Below the pieces are notes generated by a model. The model made no database searches, had not been told where the DNA came from, and saw nothing but the letters and a program-made list of their open reading frames with translations. 64,000 nt of DNA. It comes from Stomoxys calcitrans (lineage: Eukaryota > Arthropoda > Insecta > Diptera > Muscidae). Made by a program: the position numbers and the translations under genes. The stretch covers positions 128,373,494 to 128,437,493 of the forward strand of contig NC_081552.1 of assembly GCF_963082655.1 (NCBI RefSeq), in the 5' to 3' direction. Of this stretch, positions 22,959 through 34,212 are shown one piece after another (the stretch's first letter is position 1; each line of letters begins with the position of its first letter).

Positions 22959-23640
22959 ATCATTATTTCCTTCATAACATTTTTGTTTCTTCCAATAGGT
23001 GTTTCTTTTTTACATTTTAAAGAGGACTAAATGTAGATGCGAATAATGTCCCGATTTGACCAAAAAGGTTTCTACATCCTAGTCATAAACGTGTGAAAAA
23101 CAGCTTGTTTACTTTACTAGTCTTGGTCTTTTCGAACGCTTTTTATAACATGTTGCTACATTTCTTATGTTTGTTGTTTAAAGTACGATTTTAACTATAA
23201 ACTGTGAAAAATCATGATGATATCTCTATTCGTTCCGATTTTACAGCTCCTCAAAGTTAAACGACATTAAAACGAAAATTAATTCTAATGTTTAGCGATT
23301 TTACCCCAAATATATAATTAATTTTCGGAATTTTTCCGCGCACTTTATTTACTGCAATAGTCCTCTGAAATACATTTCCCAATATGTATAATACATGTAT
23401 AAAAGGTGTAACGTTCTCCCCCTAATTTTATTTGCAAATTGCTAACATCAGTTGAACAATTCCTCCGTAGATGTCTAAAAATTTTGCAGGCTAACCTCGT
23501 ATTTTGTGACTTATGTACAGATTCAGATTTTTAACTTATGTACAGATTCAGATTGCTTTTAAAATTGACAACAATTTTGCTGTATCACGTTTTCAAATCC
23601 AATTGTTTAGTCAAAAGTTATGCGGGCTAGAAATCAAAAA
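22959..23640. other. AT-rich unassigned sequence
   Basis: No coding or repeat family is recognised. A short duplication, cttatgtacagattcagatt, occurs near 23511 and 23536. Confidence 0.45.
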
Positions 23641-23874
23641 AAATATTATGAATCCAGTAAGGAAAAGTTAAAGTCGGGCGATGCCGACTATATAATAACC
23701 TACTATTTTAAATAATTTTGTATACTTATTGACATATCGAATAGAACAACAAGTTGTTTTTACAATGGGACCCAAATTCTGGCTACAGCAGTTTTAAAGG
23801 CAAATATCCGCTAAAAAATTTTTATGCGAGCTACATATAAATCTAGACCGGTTTGTTAAAAGTTGACACATGCG
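23641..23874 (+). repeat. Head of a dispersed repeat family
   Basis: It starts with aaagtcgggcgatgccgact followed by atataataacctac, a head sequence seen widely in muscid genomes as far as I recall. The body here is short and degraded. Confidence 0.4.
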
Positions 23875-24592
23875 ACAATGGTGGAGCATACCTGACATCA
23901 CACCCACGTCAGGGCTGCAACGGCTGGTGAGGAAAACAACAGACAGATAACGAAGTACTAATAGGTTGCGATGCGAATTCTCACCACATTTCATGGGGTA
24001 GTACCAACATTAATAAGCGGGGCCAAGCCCTGCCAGAATTCTTGAATACTAACGACCTAATAACTCTTAACATTGGTAACACCGCTACCTTTGTTAATAG
24101 GATTAGGGAAGTTTTAGATGTGACAATATGTTCGGAAAATTTAGTCAATGAGGTTCAGGATTGGAGGGTCTGCATGGAGCATACCTTCTTAGACCATCGC
24201 TACATTCAGTTTAGAATAGCACCGCCAGCGCCGAGTCCGATAAGCTTCCGTAATAAGTTGAAAACCAACTGGCCAAAGTTCGGAAGACCACTCAGTAGAA
24301 GACTGAGCAAGACAATTTAGATTATCCAAGCATAGGAGACATTGACTACATTGTCAACACGATTACGACTGTACTAGTGGAGTCCTTCGAAGCTAGTTGT
24401 CTTCTTCGAAAAAGGAAATCAGCCAAAGAAAAACCCTGGGTGACCGGGGAGATTCGCAACATTGGGAAAGAGGTCCGCAGACTTTATAACAAAGCCCGTC
24501 GTAAAAAGCGGAAGTATATTGGGATGTGTATTACACACGGCTCAAGGAATACAATAAGATTACCAGAGCGGTAAAACGTGACACCTGGAAGC
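23875..24592 (+). pseudogene. LINE-A endonuclease and linker, 5' piece before solo LTR
   Basis: The frames give GCDANSHHISWG, the block EFLNTNDLITLNIGNTATF, EVLDVTICSENLVNEVQDW and FLDHRYIQF, then the endonuclease-RT linker. It continues at 25809 after the solo LTR. It is the best preserved LINE-A endonuclease C-terminus in the window. Confidence 0.8.
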
Positions 24593-25808
24593 TGTGAAAA
24601 AAACCTGCATTTTCGATTGTCCAATTGTTTGGTGGACCGTTTCGCAAGAAGGGAATATCTGGAAGCAAGAATCAATATTCCTCTTGAATAAGATATCTTT
24701 GGGACGCTACAAAGAATATTCGACAGGAAGCAGACATTTGGAATTTGACTGGTGGTCAGAAGTTTCTCCGAACCACCTGGGTTCGGAAGACCCAAATAGA
24801 AACTTTAACTGAATATAAAGATATTTCATACAATACATTGCAAGGACACTTGAAAACAAGGACATAACATAAAATTTTAGATTAATTTCATTTAAAAAAA
24901 GGCTCATTTTAACGTAATTTCTCATCACACTGAGTCATCCTAGGAAGAATCTTTTGGGATTTCTCATCTCAGTTTTTATTCTAATTTTTAATCGTTTTTA
25001 ACTAATCTCACTTCTTAAATTCACTTTGTTTCGCGATTTCAGTCTAAGCGCAAATTTAGATTTAAAAACAACAAACACTTTGAATTAGTTTTAAACTCTT
25101 TTATTTAAGTTTATTTTTTTTCTCTTAACACATATATTGAGCTATGCAATTTTGAAATATCTTTGATAACGTAATTTCAAACCCTCAGCAAGTGGCTGCA
25201 TATCCGAAGTCATCAGGCCTGGAGGCAACTAAGGATTGAATTGGTGAGTCAAGTTTTATATTTCATTTTTGTATACGCTCTATCACACATTTTGTTTCAA
25301 CTTTTACATAACATTTAATAAATTTTTTATTCTATAATTTCTTTGATAATTTTTGTAATTTGCACGAGAATTTAACGTTTCTTACGGTTAGGTTTATTCA
25401 TCCCCATTTTTCTGTTATTTTGTTATTAGTTTTAATGTAAAATACAAACCTACAATATGAACTTTTAAGATTTAGTTTTCCTTACGAAAGGTGAAGCACA
25501 CCAAGTAGAGGATGGTAATGTGGCTCAACATTGTAATTTAGACAAGGTTGGGTGGGAAATTAAGGAACATGCGGCGAGTTGACATCTAAGGCTCCAAACA
25601 TCATTCAAAATTTTCTGTTTCTATCCTATTTTAATATCTCCCTTTTCTCACCTATCCCCTAATCAAAGAGCTACCTTATTTTACTTATATGAAAACGATT
25701 CCGTGTCTGCTTCTAATGAGTAAGAACCGCCCCATGACTGAGCACGGCCGGAGGCAAGGAGGTAGCCACACTCGGAAGAAGCAGGGCCCGCGAAGGTGGA
25801 ACGTTACA
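24593..25808. mobile_element. Solo LTR, 1216 bp
   Basis: The segment starts TGTGAAAA and ends GTTACA. It is flanked by the 4-bp direct repeat AAGC (24589-24592 and 25809-25812). The uninterrupted LINE-A copy near 8978 reads ggaagctttactg, exactly what results when the LTR and one AAGC are removed. This proves an LTR-retrotransposon insertion reduced by LTR-LTR recombination. It is not the LTR of the gypsy element at 41465-53014. Confidence 0.88.
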
Positions 25809-27236
25809 AAGCTTTACTGAAAAAGTTTCTCCCAAAAACCCAAGTCCAAACTTAAAATTTAGTAGACGACATGGGAGTGAGAACAGAGACAACGGAGGAC
25901 ATGTTGAGGCTTTTGATGAAAATTCCTATTCCACAGGATACGAAGGGACTCACGGAGACACCGGAATCTGGGATTTATGAAATTGATCGAAGGCTTATCA
26001 CGGAATTTATGGTAAATAAAGCCATGAGGAACTTCAAACCATTTAAGTCACCCGGACCTGATGGAATATTTCTGGCGTTACTACAGAAGGAGGCAGACTA
26101 TCTGGAGCCCCACCTGGTCGCTATTTTCGCAGCGTGCTTAGGACTTGAATATACTCCGAAAGCCTGGCAGAAGGCACACAAGAGGCCTATAGGCCTATAA
26201 GCCTTACGTCCTTTCTACTCAAAACCATGGAACGCATTGTGGATACCATGATAATGAGAAGGACATCCAGAAAATACTTAAATACAAACAGCATGTCAAG
26301 GGAAGGTCGATGGAGACTGCCCTGCAGGTTGTGCATAAAATAAAAGAATCCTTCGAGCCAAGACGTACATCCTGGCGGTATACATGGACATCGAGTGGCT
26401 TTTAACAATGTGCGGACCGACACACTGATCAAATTCTTCGTCCAGTACCGGGTGGACCGGGTCCTTAGAGACTGCATAAACCATATGCTAAGGAACAGAT
26501 GGATAATTGTGGATCCCATGACATAAATGTAAGGACGAAAGTGGCACAGGGGGCAGTTCATCGCCACTCCTACGGGTGGCCACCAAAAATGATCTATTAC
26601 GGATGTTGACAGAGGAGGGATTTGAACCCGTCTGCTACGCAGACGATGTTATGATATTTCTAAGAGGTAAGGACCGAACCAGCCAGAGGAGAATGGGAAA
26701 GCAGATAACTTGGAAGTGAAGGCCAGGAGACTGTCCGAGTTAAGAGCGTTGGCTACGAACACGCATGTGAAACAACGAAACGGTCCGCAGGACGACGAAA
26801 TCCTATGGGGACATCCGGATTGGGAGAAGACGATGCTATTACTGAAAGGAAGCAGGCAGGAGGTCAATAAGGGTTTCGATATCATAAAAGGACACATAAG
26901 ACTACAAGCTCATTTATGCAAAATCGGTGCGGCAAGTAATAGCATATGGAGGAGATGATGTAACTTTGGAGCATTTCCTATGTCATTGCCTGGCGTTCGC
27001 GTCTAACATACACCGGCACTAAGGTGAGAACATAATACCAGACATACACCAACTAAGAGGCGTGGTATGGAAAACTATTAGGGATTTTGTAAGCAGCACG
27101 GAATTCCCGACTACATTTTTTTTTTCGAGGTTACCTTTTAGTATTTAGAGAGCACAACAAACCGATTACTGGCTTAGGTGTACGTCCATAGTGGTATGGG
27201 CGGATTAATATCCGCACCCTCTTTTTAACCTAACCC
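25809..27236 (+). pseudogene. LINE-A RT and 3' end, after solo LTR
   Basis: The frame at 25871-26200 encodes ITEFMVNKAMRNFKPF and SPGPDGIFLALLQKEADYLE, the RT fingers. Broken frames follow to VCYADDVMIFL at ~26630. An internal deletion then jumps to the C-terminal EKTMLLLKGSRQEV and LCKIGAASNS region (26820-26950), and the 3' UTR ends near 27236. Confidence 0.78.
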
Positions 27237-27239
27237 AAC

Positions 27240-27385
27240 GAAGAGGTCAGTCGATACAGTTCAAACTATCTAAGCCGCCCAAGTAACCACACTAATGACC
27301 TTGCTATTACCATCCTCGATGACAGTCATGAAGTCAACAGGGTGAAAAGGCCACATATACTTGATGTACCATTTAAGAAATAAAT
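27240..27385 (+). pseudogene. Small LINE-C (Jockey-like) RT fragment
   Basis: A 45-codon frame reads NDLAITILDDSHEV and VKRPHILDVPF, which resembles the Jockey segment VDG.TIPT.K.PKILGV. It is too short for certainty. Confidence 0.45.
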
Positions 27386-28350
27386 AACATCAAAATAATG
27401 TAAAGATATCTCATTAAACCATGAAAAAGAAAATAACACCTACTGGAAGGAAAAAAAGTTATGAAGGAAATAATGATGTTACATTTTTTACAAAAAAAAT
27501 TACAATTTTGACTTTTTTCGGAAATTTTAGATTTTGAAGCGAACGGACAATTTGCACAATTTTTTTTTTTTTAACTCGTAAAATTTTTTAATCTTTCTAA
27601 CGATACAAAAAATGTTCAATTGGTTCACAATTAGTCCCGCATGCTCGAGTTGACCAACTTTCAAGTCTCATGGATTAGCCTATGGTCCCCAAATATTGCA
27701 TAATTATTGGAAAACAGCTCAATATTGACCATGTTAAGTTTCGTCTACATTTCCTATCCGTTCAAAAGTTCCAGAATTATTTCCAAGATTTTTCGATTTC
27801 GTATCTCTGCAGCGTTGCTTTCCGATCATATACCGGTGCGTTTTTCTGTCATTGGGTGTAGCCAGAGTAATGGTGCAATATAATGGGAGAAAAACGACGG
27901 AACAAATTTATATTGTTTTTCCTAACCACACAACGCACAGTGTGTTTGGAAAAGAAATAAGTTTACTATTTTGAAACGGATAGAGATATCTGCATGAAAT
28001 TTTACGTGGGTATAGATGTTATCCAGTTTATATGTAAAATTTCAGGGTCCTAGAGGCCAAAAAACACACTTTCGTGAAAAATAAAATTGAAATATCATTA
28101 AACCAAAACTACTAAGATATCGTTCTAATTTTTTACAAATTTGTAGATGAATAATGAGTACAAATTTTGGCGACATGTCTTGATGAAAACACCCAAAATC
28201 CCTACACTGGGGCATTTTTTAGTAAAATTTTCGTTGAGACGTGAATCCTTGTTAGTTATTACTTGTGGCAATGAAATATGTTACAAAGTTGGTAAAGGCC
28301 TCAGCTTTGCGTTTTGAGAACTCGAAGGGGTTTTCCAGTTTTTTTTTTGT
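27386..28350. other. Unassigned AT-rich sequence
   Basis: No gene is visible. The phrasing of several stretches (for example atttttcgatttcgtatctc) suggests old dispersed repeats, but no family can be named. Confidence 0.4.
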
Positions 28351-28700
28351 TACTTACTTATTTTAATTGGCTATGACATAATATTTATTCCTCTAGGCGA
28401 ACGTCGAATAGAGTTCCAAGCACCTTGATCTTTTGCGCTCATTCTAAGATCTCTGACATCAAGTTTCGAGGTGTCTACCACCACTTGATCTTTCCATCCG
28501 GCTTTTGATCTTCCCGGTTTGCGTGTACCACCGTTTTTCCCTTCAAAAAACTTCTTTGCTGGAGCTTCTTTATCCATCTGACAACATTATTCTAGCCAAC
28601 GCAATATTTTGATGCGTGTCATACAGCTCATACAGCTCGTGGTTCATACGTCGCCTATATTCTCCATTAACGCAAACTGGTCCATAGATGCCAAAAATTG
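28351..28700 (-). pseudogene. RTE-type LINE, 3' fragment
   Basis: On the minus strand this is the last ~350 bp of the RTE family: IYGPVCVNGEYRRRMNHELY, then APAKKFFEGKNGGTRKPGR and SAKDQGAWNSI, ending in the AAGT-like tail at 28351-28362. It retains the Glu codon that is a stop at 5107 in the larger copy. A deletion removes part of the middle. Confidence 0.82.
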
Positions 28701-29050
28701 ACCTTTTCACATTTTTTGATTTGTAACTCGCATAACTTTTGACTGAAGAATCGGACCTTAGCCTTATATCGCGGACCATAAATGCGTTTTGACAGCCCGA
28801 ACAAAATTTTGTAGGGCCGAGGTTATCAACTTTGAAGGCCCACCAATGGGCCCCTAGGACTTCTAGAGCCCTGAAATTTTGCATATAAACTTGATAACAT
28901 CTCAGCTATGACCATGTTAATTTCATGAAGATATTTCAAAACTGCAGACTTATGTATTTCCATTCATTTTTCCCCATCCCACTGTGCAACGCTTCTTGGC
29001 CGGTTATGGGTACCAATGAATCGAGCAAATCTTTTTCGGACAATATTGAA
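28701..29050. other. Unassigned sequence
   Basis: No gene is visible. The stretch has moderate GC content and phrases such as ggcccaccaatgggcccct that suggest an unnamed dispersed repeat. Confidence 0.35.
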
Positions 29051-29260
29051 AATTTTCCGAAACCTCCGAGAACGGGGTACCGCAGTGCGACACCTCTAAG
29101 GGGAGAAGTTTGGTATCTCATTTATGTATTTCGCCAACATTCGGAGGAGATAACCACCGCTGAAATGGTTAAGGCGTTAGCCACCGCTGAAAATTATTTT
29201 CTGATGTTCTCGCCCGGATACGAACCCAGGCGTTCATCGTCATAGGCAGACATGCTAATT
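29051..29260 (-). repeat. tRNA-derived SINE, truncated at both ends
   Basis: It matches the bodies at 15075-15360 and 30686-30992. It has the box B equivalent (reverse of ggatacgaacccagg) and a small internal duplication of the accaccgctgaaa block. Confidence 0.65.
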
Positions 29261-29982
29261 AAAAGGATTGATGAAATTTTAAAACCATTAAAGAACTCTA
29301 AATATTTTGCTGCTATTACGCGATCAGATATGTCATATGAGCCGTCACTTTCTGTATTCATAAGAATTGTCTTGAATAAAGCACGCACTAATCGGCATGT
29401 ATCGTCATATTTGTTGTACTTTTTTTATAGACATGTGTCTACATGTATGTTCGATGAAATAAAAGCTCGATTTAATGAAAAAGTTGAATATTTATTCCAA
29501 AATCCATTTGTTACATTAAATTTTTCGTACGTATCACACAATGTGTAGAGTTGCTATTTTTGAAATTACATATGACATGTCTGATCGTGTTAAAGCAGCT
29601 TTACATATTGGAATGATAACATATTATTCTATGTTTATACAGTTCGCGAAATAAATAAAGGATTCCCCGAAAATATAAGAATAAAGCAAAAATGCAAGGA
29701 TAAGTGTTTTTTTTATCTTTTTATTATTTTAAAATGCTCCAGTTATTTACATATATATTTATATATTTTACTTTATTTTATTTATGGATTTATTGTCTAC
29801 ACAACAAGATAATAATCTTATAGAGTGTAGATTAATTGTTATAGAATGCATCCGACTAAAGTAGGTTCTCAATATATAAACTACATATATCTTAATTTTA
29901 TTCGTTTTTCTGTCTTTGCGCTACTTTCTATTTGGTTGTTTCATTATGTTGTTGGATTTCTTTGTCCATTTTTAAAAAATTT
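29261..29982. other. AT-rich unassigned sequence
   Basis: A ~98-codon plus-strand frame at 29252-29548 has no recognisable domain. The rest is AT-rich with TATA-like runs. Confidence 0.35.
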
Positions 29983-30112
29983 TAGGCAAATGTGGTTGCT
30001 GTCAATGCATTGGACATGCTACGGTGATCGCGATTTCGAAACAAACCAATGCTTCATCTTCAGTCCGCTTTGTCCCAAAAAGATTACATGCTTCCACCTA
30101 CTCACTAATTGG
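29983..30112 (+). repeat. Direct repeat, copy 1 (~128 bp)
   Basis: It contains gatcgcgatttcgaaacaaa and cttcatcttcagtccgcttt and is repeated at 30367-30491. Both copies stay open in one frame (DRDFE, CFIFSPLCPKKIT), but no family is known to me. Confidence 0.7.
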
Positions 30113-30366
30113 TGAACTGTCCAATGGCAGAAGCATACCTTTTTGAGGCGAACATTGGATCATATTAGAGTACCTTTCTTCGAGGGCAGTAAGAAGGTAA
30201 ACCACCAGCAGCCACTATCTCTAACTCAAAAAGAGCATCTAGCATCAGCAACGCACACAATGCCTAAAACATGTTACCCAGCAATCTTCGCTTGTTAAAC
30301 AGTAACTTTTCAATGTGTGCAAATTGCAGCATACATATTATTCATACATATTATAATATCCAATTT

Positions 30367-30491
30367 AGGCAAAATGTGGTTGCTATAAATGAATTGGGAA
30401 GCTTCGTTGATCGCGATTTTGAAGCAATCCAATGCTTCATCTTCAGTCCGCTTTGTCCCAAAAAGATTACATGGTGGAAACTCACTAATTA
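30367..30491 (+). repeat. Direct repeat, copy 2
   Basis: Second copy of the 29983-30112 block, 384 bp downstream, with ~85 percent similarity by eye and one internal deletion. Sequence between the copies is not duplicated. Confidence 0.7.
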
Positions 30492-30685
30492 GAAAAATAT
30501 GGACCTAAATTTGACCGATTAAACATGGTATTAACTTATAAAACTGTTAATTGCTTTAATTATTTTAAGAAATTGAAATCCAATTATTATACAAATTGTG
30601 AGTATCTATTTCTGTGTTCTGTTGTGTCCTCTTTCACATATATGTAATGCGAAGAAGTGCAAATGAGCCAAATATATGGCACATA

Positions 30686-30992
30686 GTGGCCACCGTAGCG
30701 CAAAGGTTAGCATGTCTGCATATGACAGCGAACCCCAAGGTTCGAATTCTGGGAGGAACATCAGAAAATGTTTCAACGGTGGTTATCCCCTACTAATGCT
30801 GGCGACATTTGTGAGGTACTTTGCCATGCCACTTCTACCCAAAGAGGTGTCGCTCTGCGGCACGCCATTCGGACTCGGCTATAAAAAGAAGGTCCCTTAT
30901 CATTGAGCTTAAAATTGAATCGGACAGCACTAATTGATTTGTTGGAAGTTTGCCCCAATTCCTTAATGGAATGTTCATGGGCAAGTTTGCAG
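30686..30992 (+). repeat. tRNA-derived SINE, near full length
   Basis: It starts gtggccaccgtagcgcaaag (box A-like), has aaggttcgaattctgggagg (box B-like), and ends atgttcatgggcaagtttgc. It is the reference copy for the SINE family in this window. Confidence 0.75.
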
Positions 30993-32519
30993 TTTGCAGT
31001 GGCGTAGGTAGCCAAAAAATATCAAGAAAAATAGAAAGTGTGGTTTTTATTTATCGCTTTATAAAAAAAATTATTAAATAATAATTGTAAAGTAAAAACA
31101 GAACGTTTTAAAAAGTGTTATGATGAAATATTATAAAACAGATTAGGATGTGAACAAATGAAAGATACTTTCCAGATGATATAAATTTGAGGACATGGCA
31201 GAAAGTAGACGTAGTATTTATAAATATTTTATTTTCCCTATAGAGACTATATTGGTTTGGAAAACGATGCTGATGACGGAAGATGACAAATGCAGCATTC
31301 CTTCATGTAGATCTAGATTTCGTGTTGTTGTGCGCAAAATGCCAAAATCGTTATTTATTACAATTCACTTTAATATGTATATAAATTATTTTGTTCACTA
31401 TACTTTTTACAGACGGTATCCACGACAATGAAGAGAGGCTCACAAAGGAAAGGCATTTTTTTTTCTTTCTCTTAGAAAATAAAATAAAAAAATTAAAACA
31501 ATATATTACATGTTTTATCCGCAATTTAATCTAGTAAATCTAATAAAATATTTAACAATAGAATAAAAAGACTTTTATTAATGCAAACAATATCAATGAG
31601 AGAAGGTGAAATTTTCAAATAAAATTGAGTAAATAACCGCTTTAATTAGATTTTTGAGCTTGTAATACAAATTATTTTATAGGTCCGATTTTAGCAAATT
31701 TTTTAATTGCATGTACAAATTTCATTGAACCATGTTTTGAATTTTTCTGTGTGAGCTGTGTAATTTTTTTTCAATAAAAATAACTAAAATATTTCAAATT
31801 TATGGAAAACGGGTGCGAAATAAATATAGCTTCAGTTCATTTTAGAATTTCGACATTAAATTTTTATAAGCATCCACCAAAAGAAACACATTGTTTTTGA
31901 TTTCTTCGATTTGATTCCGATCAATAGATGTAACTATTTGTAAAATGTGGATTTGTACCGAATTTTTTCTTTGAAACGCCTGAATATTGAAATTGGAAAT
32001 GGAAACCCTTTATTAGCGGAAGATAAAGGAAACATATACATTTTTAAACATTAATAGGCTCTCCAATCGAACGACTCTAAAAAAGATAGCAAATTCCTAA
32101 ATACCCAATAGCAAACCTAATAAGGTCTACTTAAATCAAGCCTGATAAACGCGCTTCATAGCCTTGTAATATAAGGACCGTATGCCTTCTAAAATGAAGC
32201 TTCAAAGTGGACTACCTTGCAACTTCTCGAAGTTTGACAAGGGATCCTCTACCGTCTTCATGTATTACTTCGGAAATACACCATAAAATATATGGGGCAC
32301 ATGTGAGTGTTAAGCAGTAATTTTGTCTTCCTTAAAGCCATGTATTTACCACGAAAGGTAAGTACTAACCCGGCAATGTCACACAGACCAGGAGACCAGG
32401 CCTTGCGAATGCAAAACAAGGAACGATATTAGGCCTCGAAGTCGCCGCCATTTCCAGCTGGAGATTGTTGAGGAGACCTGGGTGAAACCCGAAGCTTTCA
32501 CAACGTCGAATAGCCAGTT
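30993..32519. other. AT-rich intergenic sequence
   Basis: No gene or named repeat is supported. Short frames exist (for example 31195-31431) but lack domains. At 31990-32500 a GC-richer stretch may be an old transposon, but I cannot assign it. Confidence 0.4.
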
Positions 32520-33930
32520 AAACTGAGAGCTTGCTAAGAAAACGTATTTGGATCACAATTGCATTGTTTGCATTGCATTCAACAAGCTTTAAAATCTTAG
32601 GATCAACTTTTTTTTTGTCAAAAAAATTTACTCAACCCACATTAACTAATCTTCATAGAGATAAAAGGTTGCTTCAAGTGAAAACTCATATGGACTTTGG
32701 AGACAAATGTCTTGTTTAATGATGAAAAAACTTAAATTTTGATGTTTCTTTGCATTGCTGGCGTGATTTCCGCAAATAAAAACCAAGCATAAGCTGAAAT
32801 TTTGGTGGCGAAAAGTCATCATTTGGTAAGCTTTTTCTCTCATGGCAACCATCCCCTTGCTTGGGTTTCAATAAAAAGTATTTCTGGGAATTATGTAGAA
32901 ATGTTTCAATTATCATTGTTGGAAAATGGTAAAATAAAGGGTGATTTTTTTGAGGTTAGGAATTTCATGCATTAGTATTTGACAGATCACGTGGGATTTC
33001 AGACATGGTGTCAAAGAGAAAGATGCTCAGTATGCTTTGACATTTCATCATGAATAGACTTACTAACGAGCAACGCTTGCAAATCATTGAATTTTATTAC
33101 CAAAATCAGTGTTCGGTTCGAAATGTGTTCAAATTTTGACAAATTTTGTTCAGCGATGAGGCTCATTTCTGGTTGAATGGCTACGTAAATAAGCAAAATT
33201 GCCGCATTTGGAGTGAAGAGCAACCAGAAGCCGTTCAAGAACTGTCCATGCATCCCGAAAAATGCACTGTTTGGTGTGGTTTGTACGCTGGTGGAATCAT
33301 TGGACCGTATTTTTTCAAAGATGCTGTTGGACGCAACGTTACGGTGAATGAACACATTTCGAACCGAACACTGATTTTGGTAATAAAATTCAATGATTTG
33401 CAAGCGTTGCTCGTTAGTAAGTCTATTCATGATGAAATGTCAAAGCATACTGAGCATCTTTCTCTTTGACACCATGTCTGAAATCCCACGGGATCTGTCA
33501 AATACTAATGCATGAAAATCCTAACCTCAAAAAAATCACCCTTTATTACTGGGTTGGGCATAATTTTTCAGTAGGATAATGGTGCAATCCATAACTACGT
33601 ACCACAAAACAGTGGCTTTCTTGCAAAAATATTGAATTGGCCTGTAAATGGTCCAGATATAAATCCCATCGAAGTCCTGTGAGGAATTAAAGAATGAAAA
33701 GTATATACTAATAAAAATCAGGATGAAGCTACTTCCGCACTAAAATGAAGCCGAAATATCGACAGATTTTTTTCAAAACTTGGACAAATCTATTAAAAAT
33801 GGTATTTTAGGTGTTCCAAAGTACAAAGGCGGCAGAATGAATTACTAATTTTAGATATTTGTTCAGACATTTGTAACACTTCGTTATTGAACCTATATTT
33901 GTGTTGCACCGATTTTCTATGAATTTCAAT
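32520..33930 (+). pseudogene. Tc1-like transposase pseudogene, split by a mariner derivative
   Basis: Pieces of a Tc1-type transposase are readable on both sides of 32937-33543. To the left are LHRDKRLLQVKTHMDFGDK, a WRDFRK-type segment and an NFGG-type segment. To the right are QQDNGAIHN, WPVNGPDINPIE and a decayed C-terminus. The D...NPIE context is the classic DD34E end. Stops and frameshifts are many. Terminal repeats were not located. Confidence 0.75.
32937..33543. mobile_element. Palindromic Tc1/mariner derivative, 607 bp
   Basis: It starts aagggtgatttttttgaggt and ends with the inverse. Flanking TA dinucleotides lie at 32935-32936 and 33544-33545. Its left 195 bp, including the transposase start (LTNEQRLQIIEFYYQNQCSV), are repeated inverted as the right 192 bp. 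A central 215-bp piece (33138-33350) encodes part of the transposase (FSDEAHFWLNGYVNKQNCR, then TVWCGLYAGGIIGPYFFKD). So one end has been copied onto the other, giving a defective element with very long inverted repeats. Confidence 0.85.
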
Positions 33931-34212
33931 TTAATTAAAGTTTATTTAAAGGTTATTTTCCTGTTAGAGCGGAGTTTATTAAATTTCTTTATTTTATTAA
34001 ATAACTAAAACGCTTCTGACTAATAAATATTGGTAAATCAATTCCTGGCATTTTCGCTTTTTTCTTTGGCTTTTTTGGTGAACCTCTATTTATTTCGCGT
34101 ACTGTACCAGATATAGCCACAAAAACATATTACTTTCGTCAACTGTCAGTAAATTACACAAATTTCTTTGGAGTAAACAATGTCAACGGACAAGGTTTAA
34201 GGTCGTATGATG

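Noticed and set aside
31195..31431. A 78-codon frame
   Set aside because: No recognisable domain, no codon bias and AT-rich surroundings. Probably chance.
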